A stretch of 33,569 nucleotides of DNA, taken from positions 1 through 33,569 of the forward strand of contig JANQDY010000243.1 of assembly GCA_028278625.1 (NCBI GenBank), read 5' to 3'. The notes under the pieces were generated by a model. The model had not been told where the DNA came from. It ran no database searches and worked only from the letters and a program-made list of their open reading frames with translations. How positions within the stretch are numbered: the stretch's first letter is position 1; each line of letters starts with the position of its first letter. Of this stretch, positions 25,215 through 32,977 are shown piece after piece. The translations under genes and the position numbers were made by a program. The DNA is from Thermodesulfobacteriota bacterium (GTDB lineage Bacteria > Desulfobacterota > DSM-4660 > Desulfatiglandales > Desulfatiglandaceae).

Positions 25215-25541
25215 ATGGTCCAGATTCCTGAAGACAGAAAGTATTTCCGTATTGGGGAGGCGAGTCGCATCGTAGGGGTTGAACCTTATGTTCTGAGATA
25301 CTGGGAAAGTGAATTCTCCCAGATCAGACCGCAGAGGGCTGATTCCAACCAAAGGACCTACCAGAGACGGGACCTGGAGACGTTGCTGGAGATCAAGCGG
25401 CTGCTCTATGAAGAGAAGATGACCATTGAAGGGGCCAGACTTCGTTTCAAAGGGGATAAACCTGAAAAGACCGCCCCTTCAGAAACAATTATTGAAGAAG
25501 CAAAACGAGAATTGCGTCAGGTATTGGAAATGTTGGGATAA
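25215..25541 (+). CDS. MerR-family regulator of the phe operon type
   Basis: The 108-residue protein has a MerR winged helix at about 8-78 (YFRIGEASRIVGVEPYVLRYWESEF, then RTYQRRDLETLLEIKRLLYEEKMTIEGARL). A short acidic/helical tail follows with no sensor domain or metal-binding cysteines. Small MerR proteins of this kind often follow pheT (sometimes with ihfA between) in Desulfobacterota and other Proteobacteria. Their targets are not well known. It is only five bases after pheT and so is co-transcribed. It converges on ihfA. Confidence 0.93.
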   Translation: MVQIPEDRKYFRIGEASRIVGVEPYVLRYWESEFSQIRPQRADSNQRTYQRRDLETLLEIKRLLYEEKMTIEGARLRFKGDKPEKTAPSETIIEEAKRELRQVLEMLG

Positions 25542-25581
25542 AGGCGCTCTTGCCCACATCCTCAACCGAATCAGTGTCCCG

Positions 25582-25866
25582 CTAATTGGCGTTTATCTTG
25601 TCCCTTAAAACCCCTGATGTTTTGAATACCACAACCCTTCTCGCCCTCAATTGCAGGTCTTCCGTGGTTTGTGGGTTTCTGCCTCGTCTGGAGGCTTTCT
25701 CCTTCACGAGAAACTTTCCAAACCCGCTGATTAAAAGATCTTCTCCGTTTTCAAGTGTTTCCTTGATGATTTCAAGGAGTCCTTCAGCTGCTGCTCGGGA
25801 TTGGCTTTTGCTGAGTCCGACCTGATGATAAATGCTGTCAATAATTCTTTCTTTGGTGAGGGCCAC
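25582..25866 (-). CDS. ihfA: Integration host factor alpha-like, HU/IHF family
   Basis: The 94-residue protein begins MALTKERIIDSIYHQVGLSKSQSRAAAEGLLEIIKETLENGEDLLISGFGKF and has the DNA-contacting arm GRNPQTTEDLQLRARRVVVFK. MALTK, GRNPQT and ARRVV favour IHF alpha over HU. The start is GTG at 25866 with AGGAGG seven bases upstream. It bends DNA and helps shape promoters and the nucleoid. In many Proteobacteria ihfA lies after pheT on the same strand; here it is on the opposite strand, convergent with the MerR gene across 40 bases. Confidence 0.92.
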   Translation of the reverse strand: MALTKERIIDSIYHQVGLSKSQSRAAAEGLLEIIKETLENGEDLLISGFGKFLVKEKASRRGRNPQTTEDLQLRARRVVVFKTSGVLRDKINAN

Positions 25867-26002
25867 CGTTGAACCTCCTGATTCGGCCTTTTGAAGGATG
25901 AAAAGACCTTTCCTGTTGGGTTTTCGATTTCCAAGCCAGAATATGGTAATAGCTCAGAGCCAATTTTATGAACAATGAATATGGCTTATGCCGAAAAGAG
26001 TG

Positions 26003-26500
26003 TCAAGTATTATTTCTCTTTTTGAACTTTTCTTTCAAGTTGCGATTGACGATTTCAGGTACCAGACCGCTCACATCGCCACCAAAACTGGCCGCTTCCT
26101 TGATGATGGTTGAACTGATATAAAACCACTTATAGTCGGTCATGAGAAAAATGGATTGAACGTCGCGGTTGAGCTTTCGATTCATGAGGGCCATCTGAAA
26201 TTCATATTCAAAGTCCGAAAGGGCCCGCAATCCCCGAAGGACCACATTGGCGTTTTTTTGGACCGCGTAATCGACCAGAAGCCCGTCAAAGGTATCTACC
26301 TCGATCCTTGAATCCTGATCGACGGCATTTTCAATCATTTCAATTCTTTCTTCAATGGAAAAAAGAGGCACTTTTTTGGGGTTGTTCAAAATGGCAATAA
26401 TCAAATTGTCAAAGATTTCAAGTGCCCTTGAGACGATGCTCAAGTGTCCATTGGTGATCGGGTCAAAAAAGCCGGGGTAAACAGCGATTGTTTTTTTCAT
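26003..26500 (-). CDS. coaD: Phosphopantetheine adenylyltransferase
   Basis: The 165-residue enzyme catalyses the fourth step of coenzyme A synthesis (ATP plus phosphopantetheine to dephospho-CoA). It has the nucleotidyltransferase TNGH motif at 16-19 (AVYPGFFDPITNGHLSIV), the NVVLRGLRALSDFEYEFQMALMNR segment and ISSTIIKE toward the C-terminus. Length is normal. Its start overlaps the rsmD stop by four bases (ATGA), as in many bacteria where rsmD and coaD are paired. Confidence 0.97.
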   Translation of the reverse strand: MKKTIAVYPGFFDPITNGHLSIVSRALEIFDNLIIAILNNPKKVPLFSIEERIEMIENAVDQDSRIEVDTFDGLLVDYAVQKNANVVLRGLRALSDFEYEFQMALMNRKLNRDVQSIFLMTDYKWFYISSTIIKEAASFGGDVSGLVPEIVNRNLKEKFKKRNNT

Positions 26501-27054
26501 GAAAGGTCCTTTTCTCCAAAAATGCTGAGTTTGGTATCTCCGTAAATTCGTGTTTCAAGCAATTCAAGCGATAACATTACGATATTTGCGTTTCTTCCGG
26601 TTTCCAAGACGAGGAGGGCTCCGGGGGCCAGCCGTCCTGAAACGGACAATGCTTCCATTACACTTCCTGCCAGATGACTTTTGTAAGGCGGATCCAGAAA
26701 GACGATGTCGAAAATCGATTCAAGGAAAGGGCGGTTTTTCGGAAGACCTTTTGACAGGTCCCATTTGCATATGGACCCCTTATGTTCGTATCCGCACAGC
26801 CTCAGATTCTTCTCCACCAGTTCCAGCGACTGTTTTGCATGATCCACAAAGACTGCATGGGCCGCGCCACGGCTCAAGGCCTCCAATCCCAGGAGTCCGG
26901 TGCCCGCAAAAAGGTCCAATACCCATGAATCGGAAAGGTCCTGGCCGATGATATTAAAAACGGCCTCCCGGACTTTATTGCCGCTGGGACGAATATTGAG
27001 ACCCTTGGGTGCCGCAACGGTTCTCCCTTTTATTTGACCACCGGTAATCTTCAT
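26497..27054 (-). CDS. rsmD: 16S rRNA (guanine966-N2)-methyltransferase
   Basis: The 185-residue protein starts MKITGGQIKGRTVAAPKGLNIRPSGNKVREAVFNII, the typical RsmD N-terminus, at the ATG 27054. The same frame is open to 27210, but that part overlaps psd and has no family similarity. SAM-binding motif I is VLDLFAGTGLLGLEAL (45-60) and the catalytic motif is DPPY at 121-124. It methylates G966 of 16S rRNA during 30S assembly. It starts one base after the psd stop and overlaps coaD. Confidence 0.97.
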   Translation of the reverse strand: MKITGGQIKGRTVAAPKGLNIRPSGNKVREAVFNIIGQDLSDSWVLDLFAGTGLLGLEALSRGAAHAVFVDHAKQSLELVEKNLRLCGYEHKGSICKWDLSKGLPKNRPFLESIFDIVFLDPPYKSHLAGSVMEALSVSGRLAPGALLVLETGRNANIVMLSLELLETRIYGDTKLSIFGEKDLS

Positions 27055-27055
27055 T

Positions 27056-27718
27056 TCATCCGAGATATGCGATAACCGTCTCGCCGGCTTTGACTTTTTG
27101 TTGCACCCGGGCAACCATTTTGCTGTCCGGCGGCAGGAAAACCTCAAGTCTGGAACCGAATCGGATGAGGCCGAATCTCTGACCGGTGGTAACAACATCT
27201 CCTTCATCAATCCAACAGGCGATCCGTCTCGCTATCAAACCGGCAATCTGAATGATCAGTATTTCCTTTGACGCTTCAGTTTCCAGTATGATGCGGTTGT
27301 TTTCGTTCTGTGCGGAGGCCTTGTCCAGATCCGCCGACAGGAATTTCCCAGGGTTGTAGGAAATGCGCCGAATGGTCCCCCCGACGGGTATGCGGTTCAC
27401 ATGAACGTTGAAAACATTCATGAAAATGGAAACTTTGATGCACGGGCGGCCCAGTGGGTTCTCTTCTCCTTCCACCCGCCTGATTTCCAGAATACGTCCG
27501 TCCGCAGGGGTCATGACGGCGTTCTTTTCGTTATTGGGGTGCCGTTCCGGGTCTCTGAAAAAGTAAATGACGAATAGCGTCAGGAGGCCTGAAAGAATGA
27601 CGAGGATTGCCCAGCCGAGTATGGCAAACAGGACGATGATTCCGATGCCGATGATTATGAAAGGGAATCCCTCTCTTGCCACGGGCAGTTCATTGTTGAT
27701 GCGGTTTTCCTTTTTCAT
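27056..27718 (-). CDS. psd: Phosphatidylserine decarboxylase, short archaeal-type
   Basis: The 220-residue proenzyme has a hydrophobic N-terminal region (about 17-53) that anchors it in the inner membrane, then RDPERHPNNEKNAVMTPADGRI (D73), FMNVFNVHVNRIPVGG (H106) and FGSRLEVFLP. Self-cleavage at Gly188-Ser189 would create the pyruvoyl group on the small subunit. It makes phosphatidylethanolamine from phosphatidylserine. The partner gene pssA is not in the window. psd leads an operon with rsmD and coaD; the gaps are one base and a four-base overlap. A strong promoter lies just upstream. Confidence 0.95.
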   Translation of the reverse strand: MKKENRINNELPVAREGFPFIIIGIGIIVLFAILGWAILVILSGLLTLFVIYFFRDPERHPNNEKNAVMTPADGRILEIRRVEGEENPLGRPCIKVSIFMNVFNVHVNRIPVGGTIRRISYNPGKFLSADLDKASAQNENNRIILETEASKEILIIQIAGLIARRIACWIDEGDVVTTGQRFGLIRFGSRLEVFLPPDSKMVARVQQKVKAGETVIAYLG

Positions 27719-27761
27719 GGGTAATGGACCTTGTGAAAGTGAAAGGTGTCACGCCGCTTGA

Positions 27762-27790
27762 GTTATATTTTTTTGAAATAGGGTTGTCAA
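27762..27790 (-). promoter_or_regulatory. Near-consensus sigma70 promoter of psd-rsmD-coaD
   Basis: On the minus strand TTGACA (27790-27785) and TATAAC (27767-27762) are 17 bases apart. The predicted start near 27755 gives a leader of about 37 bases before the psd ATG. The spacer is AT-rich. Confidence 0.75.
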
Positions 27791-27935
27791 TATGAGACCT
27801 TTGAAAAGCCACGATAAATTTGTTCTATCCGGATACCGTTTTGGGAGCCCGGTAAATCTGCTCAAATGGGGGCTACGCCCGCAATCCAGGTCTGGTATCC
27901 TAAGATTGAAATTCAACTCTAAAAGTGAAAGGCAA

Positions 27936-27980
27936 GGGCAATGGACGATAGGCGATGGGAATTGCCCTAGCCCATCGCCT
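27936..27980. repeat. Nested, mutually exclusive inverted repeats
   Basis: AGGCGATGGG (27950-27959) pairs with CCCATCGCCT (27971-27980), a perfect 10-base stem with an 11-base loop. GGGCAAT (27936-27942) pairs with ATTGCCC (27961-27967), which is inside that loop. The two stems cannot both form as simple hairpins, but they could form a pseudoknot. It may be a dispersed intergenic repeat, or a leader structure, since it lies far upstream of both neighbouring genes. Confidence 0.55.
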
Positions 27981-28100
27981 CTTTCCTTAATACCTCAATA
28001 CCTCGGAAGGAATGAACAACTTTCTTGTTTTTTATGACGGAAAACCTTGAAATAGGGCCTAAATGTCCTTTGCCGGAAAATGGGTTTGATTAAATAAAGC

Positions 28101-28128
28101 TTGCTTTTTTATAGAAGAAGCCTATACT
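28101..28128 (+). promoter_or_regulatory. Promoter of the cold-shock gene
   Basis: TTGCTT at 28101-28106 and TATACT at 28123-28128 are 16 bases apart. The predicted start near 28135 gives a leader of about 120 bases, in keeping with the long leaders of cold-shock mRNAs. Confidence 0.6.
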
Positions 28129-28137
28129 TACTGATAT

Positions 28138-28186
28138 CCAATAAACGAATGTCTTTATTGGTGATGCGATTTCCTACAGAAGGAAA
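28138..28186 (+). promoter_or_regulatory. Two stem-loops at the start of the cold-shock mRNA leader
   Basis: CCAATAAA (28138-28145) pairs perfectly with TTTATTGG (28154-28161) around an 8-base loop. TTTCCT (28170-28175) pairs with AGGAAA (28181-28186) around a 5-base loop. The first stem would begin almost at the 5' end of the transcript. Such AT-rich stems could rearrange with temperature or protect the mRNA; this is inference. Confidence 0.5.
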
Positions 28187-28255
28187 CATCCATTTTCTAG
28201 AAGTGGCAACCTGAAGTTTGAAATCATGAGATTTTTTTGAAAGGAGGGTGTCACT

Positions 28256-28456
28256 ATGGCAAATGGTATCGTAAAGTGGTTTAATGACAGTAAAGGATTT
28301 GGTTTCATTGAACAAGAAGATGGTCCAGATGTATTCGTCCATCATTCGTCAATCAATGCAGCCGGATTCAAATCACTCAGTGAGGGCGAACAAGTTATCT
28401 TTGACATTGAGCAAGGGAAAAAAGGTCCTGCTGCAATAAATGTTACGGTTGTTTAA
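28256..28456 (+). CDS. Cold-shock domain protein, CspA family
   Basis: The 66-residue protein is a single cold-shock OB fold with both RNA-binding motifs: KGFGFI (RNP1, residues 13-18) and VFVHHS (RNP2, about 27-32). AAGGAGGGTG lies seven bases before the ATG. It binds single-stranded RNA and DNA and acts as an RNA chaperone in the cytoplasm. A promoter, a structured leader of about 120 bases and a terminator frame it as a single-gene unit. Which Csp paralogue it represents, and whether it is cold-induced, cannot be told. Confidence 0.97.
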   Translation: MANGIVKWFNDSKGFGFIEQEDGPDVFVHHSSINAAGFKSLSEGEQVIFDIEQGKKGPAAINVTVV

Positions 28457-28477
28457 TTAACCTGTTGTTCTGAAATC

Positions 28478-28517
28478 AAAAAGGGCAGCCATCACACTAA
28501 GATGCGCTGCTTTTTTT
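28478..28517 (+). terminator. Intrinsic terminator of the cold-shock gene
   Basis: GCAGC (28485-28489) and GCTGC (28506-28510) form the stem, flanked by an A-run on the left and seven Ts at 28511-28517. It lies 22 bases after the stop codon. Confidence 0.75.
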
Positions 28518-28543
28518 GTTTCGATAGGAAAGGCGGCATATCC

Positions 28544-28966
28544 ATGGAAGACATAGACAAGACACCTGTTGGCAAAGCGATGGTGATACGATGCACAAAG
28601 TGTAATTTTGAGGTAAGGCATATTGTTATTTCTCACAACAGGGATGGAATTGTTTCCAAAGTTAAGTGCAAAACCTGCAGAAGTGAACACCGATACTATC
28701 CTGAAAGGAAACGGTTGGCGACAAAAAAGAAAAGGGAAGAGGCCGCCAAGGTTGCCGAGAAAAATCGTCAAGCCCAAGAATATGCCACCCTCTTGGAGCA
28801 GAATCAGAAAAAGAAGGCAAAGACATATAATATGTCTGAGAACTACAGTGATAACGATGTTATTAATCACAAGACTTTTGGGAAAGGAATCATAACAAAA
28901 GTCAATTATCAAAAAATGGATGTTTTGTTTGAAACAGGTTTTCGTCTCCTTGTCTGCAATAGATAA
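28544..28966 (+). CDS. Small zinc-ribbon protein with basic middle region
   Basis: The 140-residue protein is not one I can name. Residues 18-47 hold a zinc-ribbon-like pair (CTKC and CKTC about 28 residues apart). Residues about 52-95 are a highly charged Lys/Arg/Glu helix, probably a coiled coil or nucleic-acid contact. Residues 108-140 read INHKTFGKGIITKVNYQKMDVLFETGFRLLV, a small beta motif like the one at the C-terminus of UvrD/PcrA helicases (His...FG.G.V...F..G). The start at 28544 has AAAGGCGG upstream; the in-frame ATG at 28502 lies inside the terminator. It probably binds nucleic acid or RNA polymerase; function unknown. Confidence 0.75.
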   Translation: MEDIDKTPVGKAMVIRCTKCNFEVRHIVISHNRDGIVSKVKCKTCRSEHRYYPERKRLATKKKREEAAKVAEKNRQAQEYATLLEQNQKKKAKTYNMSENYSDNDVINHKTFGKGIITKVNYQKMDVLFETGFRLLVCNR

Positions 28967-29106
28967 TCATCTGAGCGAGTTTCAAACCGCCCCCTTTTGC
29001 CCGATCTCTACGTCAGGCTCAAATTTTAATCCTCGAAATATCCAATATATTCCTGTGGTTAAAATTTCTGCCTTCCTTGATCTCGAACAAAATTGAACAT
29101 TAGGGA

Positions 29107-29805
29107 TTATTTTCGGATCATTAGCCCGGATTGTTTGCGGATATCGGGAGGGCGCAGATAACGGGGAATCAGGGTGCCAACGCTGTCCGAATCACCCGCA
29201 TGAAATCGGTGGGCGGCGAGAGCGCCGATGGAAGAGGCCCTTATCTGCCAGCACTGGGGTGGTGCGGTGCGGGTGTGGTTCAAAAGGCGTTCTCTCAGCC
29301 AGGTGCCATGATGCATGAAGTCGTTTCCGATAAAAACGGTTGTTTTCGTGAAAGCCCCGAGCAATTGGTCCAGCGGGACGCAACTGTCCGGCGCCTCTCT
29401 TTCGAGTTCGCCTTCCGTGTTCCAGCGAAAAAGGGCCATAAAAACCTCGCCCCGTCTTGAAGAGAGGATGGGAGCGATGGAATAGGGTGAGAAAGGGACC
29501 TGAAACGCCAGGGCTTTGAGGCTCGATATGCCGATAATCGGAATTTGAAGGGCCTGACAGACCCCTTTTGCCAGGGAAAGACCGACCCGAAGGCCGGTAA
29601 AACTGCCGGGCCCGGTGGCCACGGCAACACACTTTATGTCTTTGTGGGTGAGGCCGGCGCCGGTGATCAACATGTCAACGGCGGGCATGAGGCTCCCAAA
29701 GTGTCCTTTTCCTTCGAACATGAGGTGTTCCGCGGCAACCGTACGGTCCATACGCAACAATGCGATGCCGGGCTGCCGCGTGGATGTATTCAGTGCGAGG
29801 ATCAT
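29107..29805 (-). CDS. tsaB: tRNA threonylcarbamoyladenosine biosynthesis protein TsaB
   Basis: The 232-residue protein begins MILALNTSTRQPGIALL and has VAVATGPGSFTGLRVGLSLAKGVCQALQIPIIGISSL, the signature of TsaB. TsaB scaffolds TsaD and TsaE for making the t6A37 modification on ANN-reading tRNAs. The C-terminal half is less conserved, as is usual. It is the last gene of the minus-strand run and starts three bases after the rseP stop. tsaC, tsaD and tsaE are not in the window. Confidence 0.95.
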   Translation of the reverse strand: MILALNTSTRQPGIALLRMDRTVAAEHLMFEGKGHFGSLMPAVDMLITGAGLTHKDIKCVAVATGPGSFTGLRVGLSLAKGVCQALQIPIIGISSLKALAFQVPFSPYSIAPILSSRRGEVFMALFRWNTEGELEREAPDSCVPLDQLLGAFTKTTVFIGNDFMHHGTWLRERLLNHTRTAPPQCWQIRASSIGALAAHRFHAGDSDSVGTLIPRYLRPPDIRKQSGLMIRK

Positions 29806-29808
29806 GAA

Positions 29809-30906
29809 TCAATTGGGAATCGATTGCTGGAAGATTCTTGCGATGTCATTGTAAATGACAACAATCATGAGCAGCACAAGCAGACCAATGCCAAGTTTCT
29901 GCGCGAATTCCCTTTTTTTGACGTTCAGAGGACGTCCGATGATCAATTCAATCAGCAAAAAGACAATGAAACCGCCGTCCAGAATGGGAACGGGCAAAAG
30001 GTTCAGAATGCCGAGATTAATGCTGATAACCGCCGTAAAAGGGATCAGGTACGCCCAGCTTTCTTCGGCCAGTTGTCCCGTCATCTGGCCGATCAAAATC
30101 GGGCCGCCGAGTGTCTTGATGGAAACGATTCCCTGAAAGAGTTTCACGACCGTCAAGCAGGTCAGTTTTATGATTTCCCAGGTCTTCAGGAATCCCTCTT
30201 TCATTGCCCCAGGAAATCCCAGTCTGACTTCTTTGAACGTCCCGGCAGAGACAACCCCCAAAAGCGGTGTTTTGATTTCTTCCCCAAAAATGTTTTTAAC
30301 GGTGCTCATTTCGGGAATGACGGTAACGGTGAGAGTTTCGCCATCTCTTAAAAGTGTCACTTCTATGGGTTCACCCCGATTGGTCTTAACAAACTCCTTC
30401 AGTTGTGGCCAGGCTTCCGTTTCCAGACCGTTCACTCCGACGATCAGGTCTCCTTTCATGAGTCCTGCCTTGTCAGCGGGAGATCCTTCACGGACCTGTC
30501 CGATTTCGGTGGTCAGGACCTGCATGCCGGAAAAAGCAAAGGAAGCACAGAAGATGACCAGGGCCAGGAGAAGATTGAACAAGGGACCGGCACCCACCAC
30601 GGCGATTCTCTGAATGGCCGGTTTGTGACTGAAGGACCTTTGGGCATCTAGAGGGGAAATGGGATTGCCTTCCTCATCATCGTTTTCGCCGAGCATTTTC
30701 ACATAGCCGCCCAAGGGAATGGCGGAAATGAGATATTCGGTTTCACCGATCTTCTTCCCAAAAACCTTGGGTCCGAAACCGAGGGAAAACTTCAGGACCG
30801 ATATGCCGAAATATTTGGCAACCAGAAAATGGCCCAGTTCATGAAAGAAGATGAGTACTCCCAGAACAACCAGAAAAGGGAGAACATAGTAAACAAAATA
30901 GTGCAT
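29809..30906 (-). CDS. rseP: Site-2 protease RseP
   Basis: The 365-residue intramembrane zinc protease has HELGH at 22-26 in the first helix and the third ligand in PVPILDGG at about 305-312. A single PDZ domain lies at about 115-190 (VREGSPADKAGLMKGDLIVGVNG), where E. coli RseP has two. Four membrane helices are seen. It cleaves anti-sigma factors such as RseA after the site-1 cut, and remnant signal peptides. It starts 11 bases after dxr, an arrangement seen in many bacteria. Confidence 0.97.
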   Translation of the reverse strand: MHYFVYYVLPFLVVLGVLIFFHELGHFLVAKYFGISVLKFSLGFGPKVFGKKIGETEYLISAIPLGGYVKMLGENDDEEGNPISPLDAQRSFSHKPAIQRIAVVGAGPLFNLLLALVIFCASFAFSGMQVLTTEIGQVREGSPADKAGLMKGDLIVGVNGLETEAWPQLKEFVKTNRGEPIEVTLLRDGETLTVTVIPEMSTVKNIFGEEIKTPLLGVVSAGTFKEVRLGFPGAMKEGFLKTWEIIKLTCLTVVKLFQGIVSIKTLGGPILIGQMTGQLAEESWAYLIPFTAVISINLGILNLLPVPILDGGFIVFLLIELIIGRPLNVKKREFAQKLGIGLLVLLMIVVIYNDIARIFQQSIPN

Positions 30907-30917
30907 GAGTCTGTCCG

Positions 30918-32078
30918 CTACCCAAGGTCCGTTAAATATGCAAGTGCTTTTTCACGGGCCCACCTGTCGGCGTCCATGACGGAATCGATTCGGTCGATGG
31001 CGCGAGTTTCATGGGCGTCCATGGTCTTTTTAATGAGTTTTGGTATGTCTAAGAATCCGATTTTATTGTTTAAAAATGCATCTACGGCGATTTCGTTGGC
31101 ACCATTTAATACCGTGGGCATGCTTCCGCCGGCTGATGCGGCCCGCAGGGCCAGTGCCAGACATTGGAATCGCTCAAGATCCGGCTTTTCGAAACTCAAA
31201 GGGCCTGTCTTTTCCAACTCAAGGGCTGGCAATCCTGTCTCGATGTGCCGGGGATAGGCCAGGGCGTAGGCAATGGGAATCATCATGTGGGGAATGCCCA
31301 TCTGGCTGATGATGGAGCCGTCTTTGTATTCCACCATGGAGTGCACGATACTCTGGGGATGTATGAGAACGTCAATCTGATCCATGGTCAGGTCGAACAG
31401 CCATTTTGCTTCAATCACCTCAAGTCCCTTGTTCATCATGGTGGCCGAATCAATGGTAATTTTGGGCCCCATTTCCCAATTGGGGTGTTTCAGGGCCTGG
31501 GCTGCGGTGACTTTCGCCATTTCTTTGAGGGACAGTTTCCTGAAAGGCCCTCCGGACGCAGTCAGAATGATGCGTTTAACGTCCACTCTGGAATGCCCCT
31601 GTAGGGATTGGAGGATTGCGCTGTGTTCACTGTCGATGGGGCGGATGATAACGCCCTGGTTTTTGGCTTCCTCAAGAACCAGGGGGCCTGCCATGACCAT
31701 GGTTTCCTTGTTGGCAAGGGCGATCTCCTTGCCCGCCCTGATCCCTTCATAGGTGGGTATGAGTCCTGCTGCGCCGGTAATGGCGGAAACCACGGTATCC
31801 ACTTCATTCATGGTGGCCAGATGCACAAAACCGTTCGTTCCGTGGAAGACCTGAGGAAGATCGCGGCCCGTCAGGCGTTTTTTGAGGTCCGTGGCAATGG
31901 ATTCATTCAAAACGGCAACGGCTTTCGGTTTGAAATCCTCTATCTGCCTGGCCAAAAGGTCTATGTTCCTGCCACCTGAAAGGGCTGTAACGCGATACTC
32001 TCCTGAATGCGCGGCAACGACATTGAGGGCATTGACGCCTATGGAGCCGGTGGAGCCCAGTATGGCTAGTTTTTTCAT
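30918..32078 (-). CDS. dxr: 1-deoxy-D-xylulose 5-phosphate reductoisomerase
   Basis: The 386-residue enzyme has the NADPH-binding GSTGSIG at 8-14, LANKETMVMAG, the metal/substrate motif PIDSEHSAI and a C-terminal helical domain. It converts DXP to 2-C-methyl-D-erythritol 4-phosphate, the first committed step of the MEP isoprenoid pathway. Length is normal (about 390). It sits between cdsA and rseP in the common uppS-cdsA-dxr-rseP order, with a 68-base gap after cdsA. Confidence 0.98.
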   Translation of the reverse strand: MKKLAILGSTGSIGVNALNVVAAHSGEYRVTALSGGRNIDLLARQIEDFKPKAVAVLNESIATDLKKRLTGRDLPQVFHGTNGFVHLATMNEVDTVVSAITGAAGLIPTYEGIRAGKEIALANKETMVMAGPLVLEEAKNQGVIIRPIDSEHSAILQSLQGHSRVDVKRIILTASGGPFRKLSLKEMAKVTAAQALKHPNWEMGPKITIDSATMMNKGLEVIEAKWLFDLTMDQIDVLIHPQSIVHSMVEYKDGSIISQMGIPHMMIPIAYALAYPRHIETGLPALELEKTGPLSFEKPDLERFQCLALALRAASAGGSMPTVLNGANEIAVDAFLNNKIGFLDIPKLIKKTMDAHETRAIDRIDSVMDADRWAREKALAYLTDLG

Positions 32079-32146
32079 TTCATGACCTGTTCAGATGCTG
32101 TTTCAATTTGGCTGACCGACATTTGCTGATATACAAAATTTTCAAA

Positions 32147-32950
32147 TCATACCATCCGTATATTAAGATAGAGGAAAAGAACCGGTATGGCAAACAAAAG
32201 TCCGTCAATACGGTCCAGGATGCCCCCATGGCCCGGCAGAATGCTTCCCGAATCTTTCACGCCATGGTTTCGTTTTAATACGGATTCGGCCAGGTCTCCG
32301 ATCTGTGCGGCGGCTCCCATGGCTGCAACCAGCAAAAAGAGAGCGAGACTCAACGGGTGCAGGCGTATGAATTTGAGATAGAGCATGGCTGCCAAAATGC
32401 TGCACAAAAGCCCTCCCAGGGCCCCCTCCCAGGTCTTCCCGGGACTTAGGCGCGGGTGAAGTTTACGCCGACCCAGGGCCCTGCCGAAATAGAATGCGCC
32501 CGTATCGCCGGCGAATACGATGGTGAGAAGGAAGAAGATCCACAGATGTCCCTGAGGAAGCATGTCTATCAATACCAGCATCACCAGCGGCAGCGCCGTA
32601 TAAACGGGCCCCAACACCGCGGTGCCCGAAGTGGCTCTTTTCTGATGGTTTTCGCCGGAGAACGTAAAGACTTCCCATGCCATGGGGAAAAAAGCCCAGA
32701 GCACCATAATGCAGGGTATCAGCATTACTTGCCGCATATAAACGGTGAGGAAAAGAGCCGAAACCAGCGCGCTTAGGACCCATTTGATGACCGGTGAAAC
32801 CATGGGAGCGGCAATTTTGAAGTATTCCCATAGTCCCACAAGGGAGGCGGAGCACAAAAGAAGGTAAAAAAGCCATCTAGGGCCGAAACCGATCATGTAC
32901 ACGAGGATCGGCACAAAAATGATGCCGGTCAGCCATCGTTTTAAATGCAT
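32147..32950 (-). CDS. cdsA: Phosphatidate cytidylyltransferase
   Basis: The 267-residue integral membrane protein has about eight hydrophobic segments. The signature SPGKTWEGALGGLLCSILAAM is followed by HGGILDRIDGLLFAIPVL, the CTP/diacylglycerol-binding motif of CdsA. It makes CDP-diacylglycerol for phospholipid synthesis, upstream of phosphatidylserine and thus of Psd in this window. It follows uppS after 27 bases. Confidence 0.97.
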   Translation of the reverse strand: MHLKRWLTGIIFVPILVYMIGFGPRWLFYLLLCSASLVGLWEYFKIAAPMVSPVIKWVLSALVSALFLTVYMRQVMLIPCIMVLWAFFPMAWEVFTFSGENHQKRATSGTAVLGPVYTALPLVMLVLIDMLPQGHLWIFFLLTIVFAGDTGAFYFGRALGRRKLHPRLSPGKTWEGALGGLLCSILAAMLYLKFIRLHPLSLALFLLVAAMGAAAQIGDLAESVLKRNHGVKDSGSILPGHGGILDRIDGLLFAIPVLFLYLNIRMV

Positions 32951-32977
32951 TTTGACAAATAGTCCCTAAAATTCCGG

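Larger units (their letters stand above)
27719..28255. other. 537-base intergenic stretch between psd and the cold-shock gene
   Basis: The psd and cold-shock genes diverge from this stretch. It holds the psd promoter at its left end, a nested inverted repeat near its middle, and the cold-shock promoter and leader at its right end, all listed separately. An 81-codon open frame at 27792-28037 has no ribosome site and runs through the inverted repeat, so I do not call it a gene. Nothing else was recognised. Confidence 0.65.

Noticed and set aside
27055..27210. Longer start for rsmD
   Set aside because: The added residues run through psd in another frame and have no RsmD similarity.
27792..28037. 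81-codon open frame upstream of the cold-shock gene
   Set aside because: No ribosome site, low-complexity translation, and it crosses the nested inverted repeat.
29545..30351. 268-codon open frame on the plus strand
   Set aside because: It is antisense to tsaB and rseP, both firmly identified, and its translation resembles no protein.
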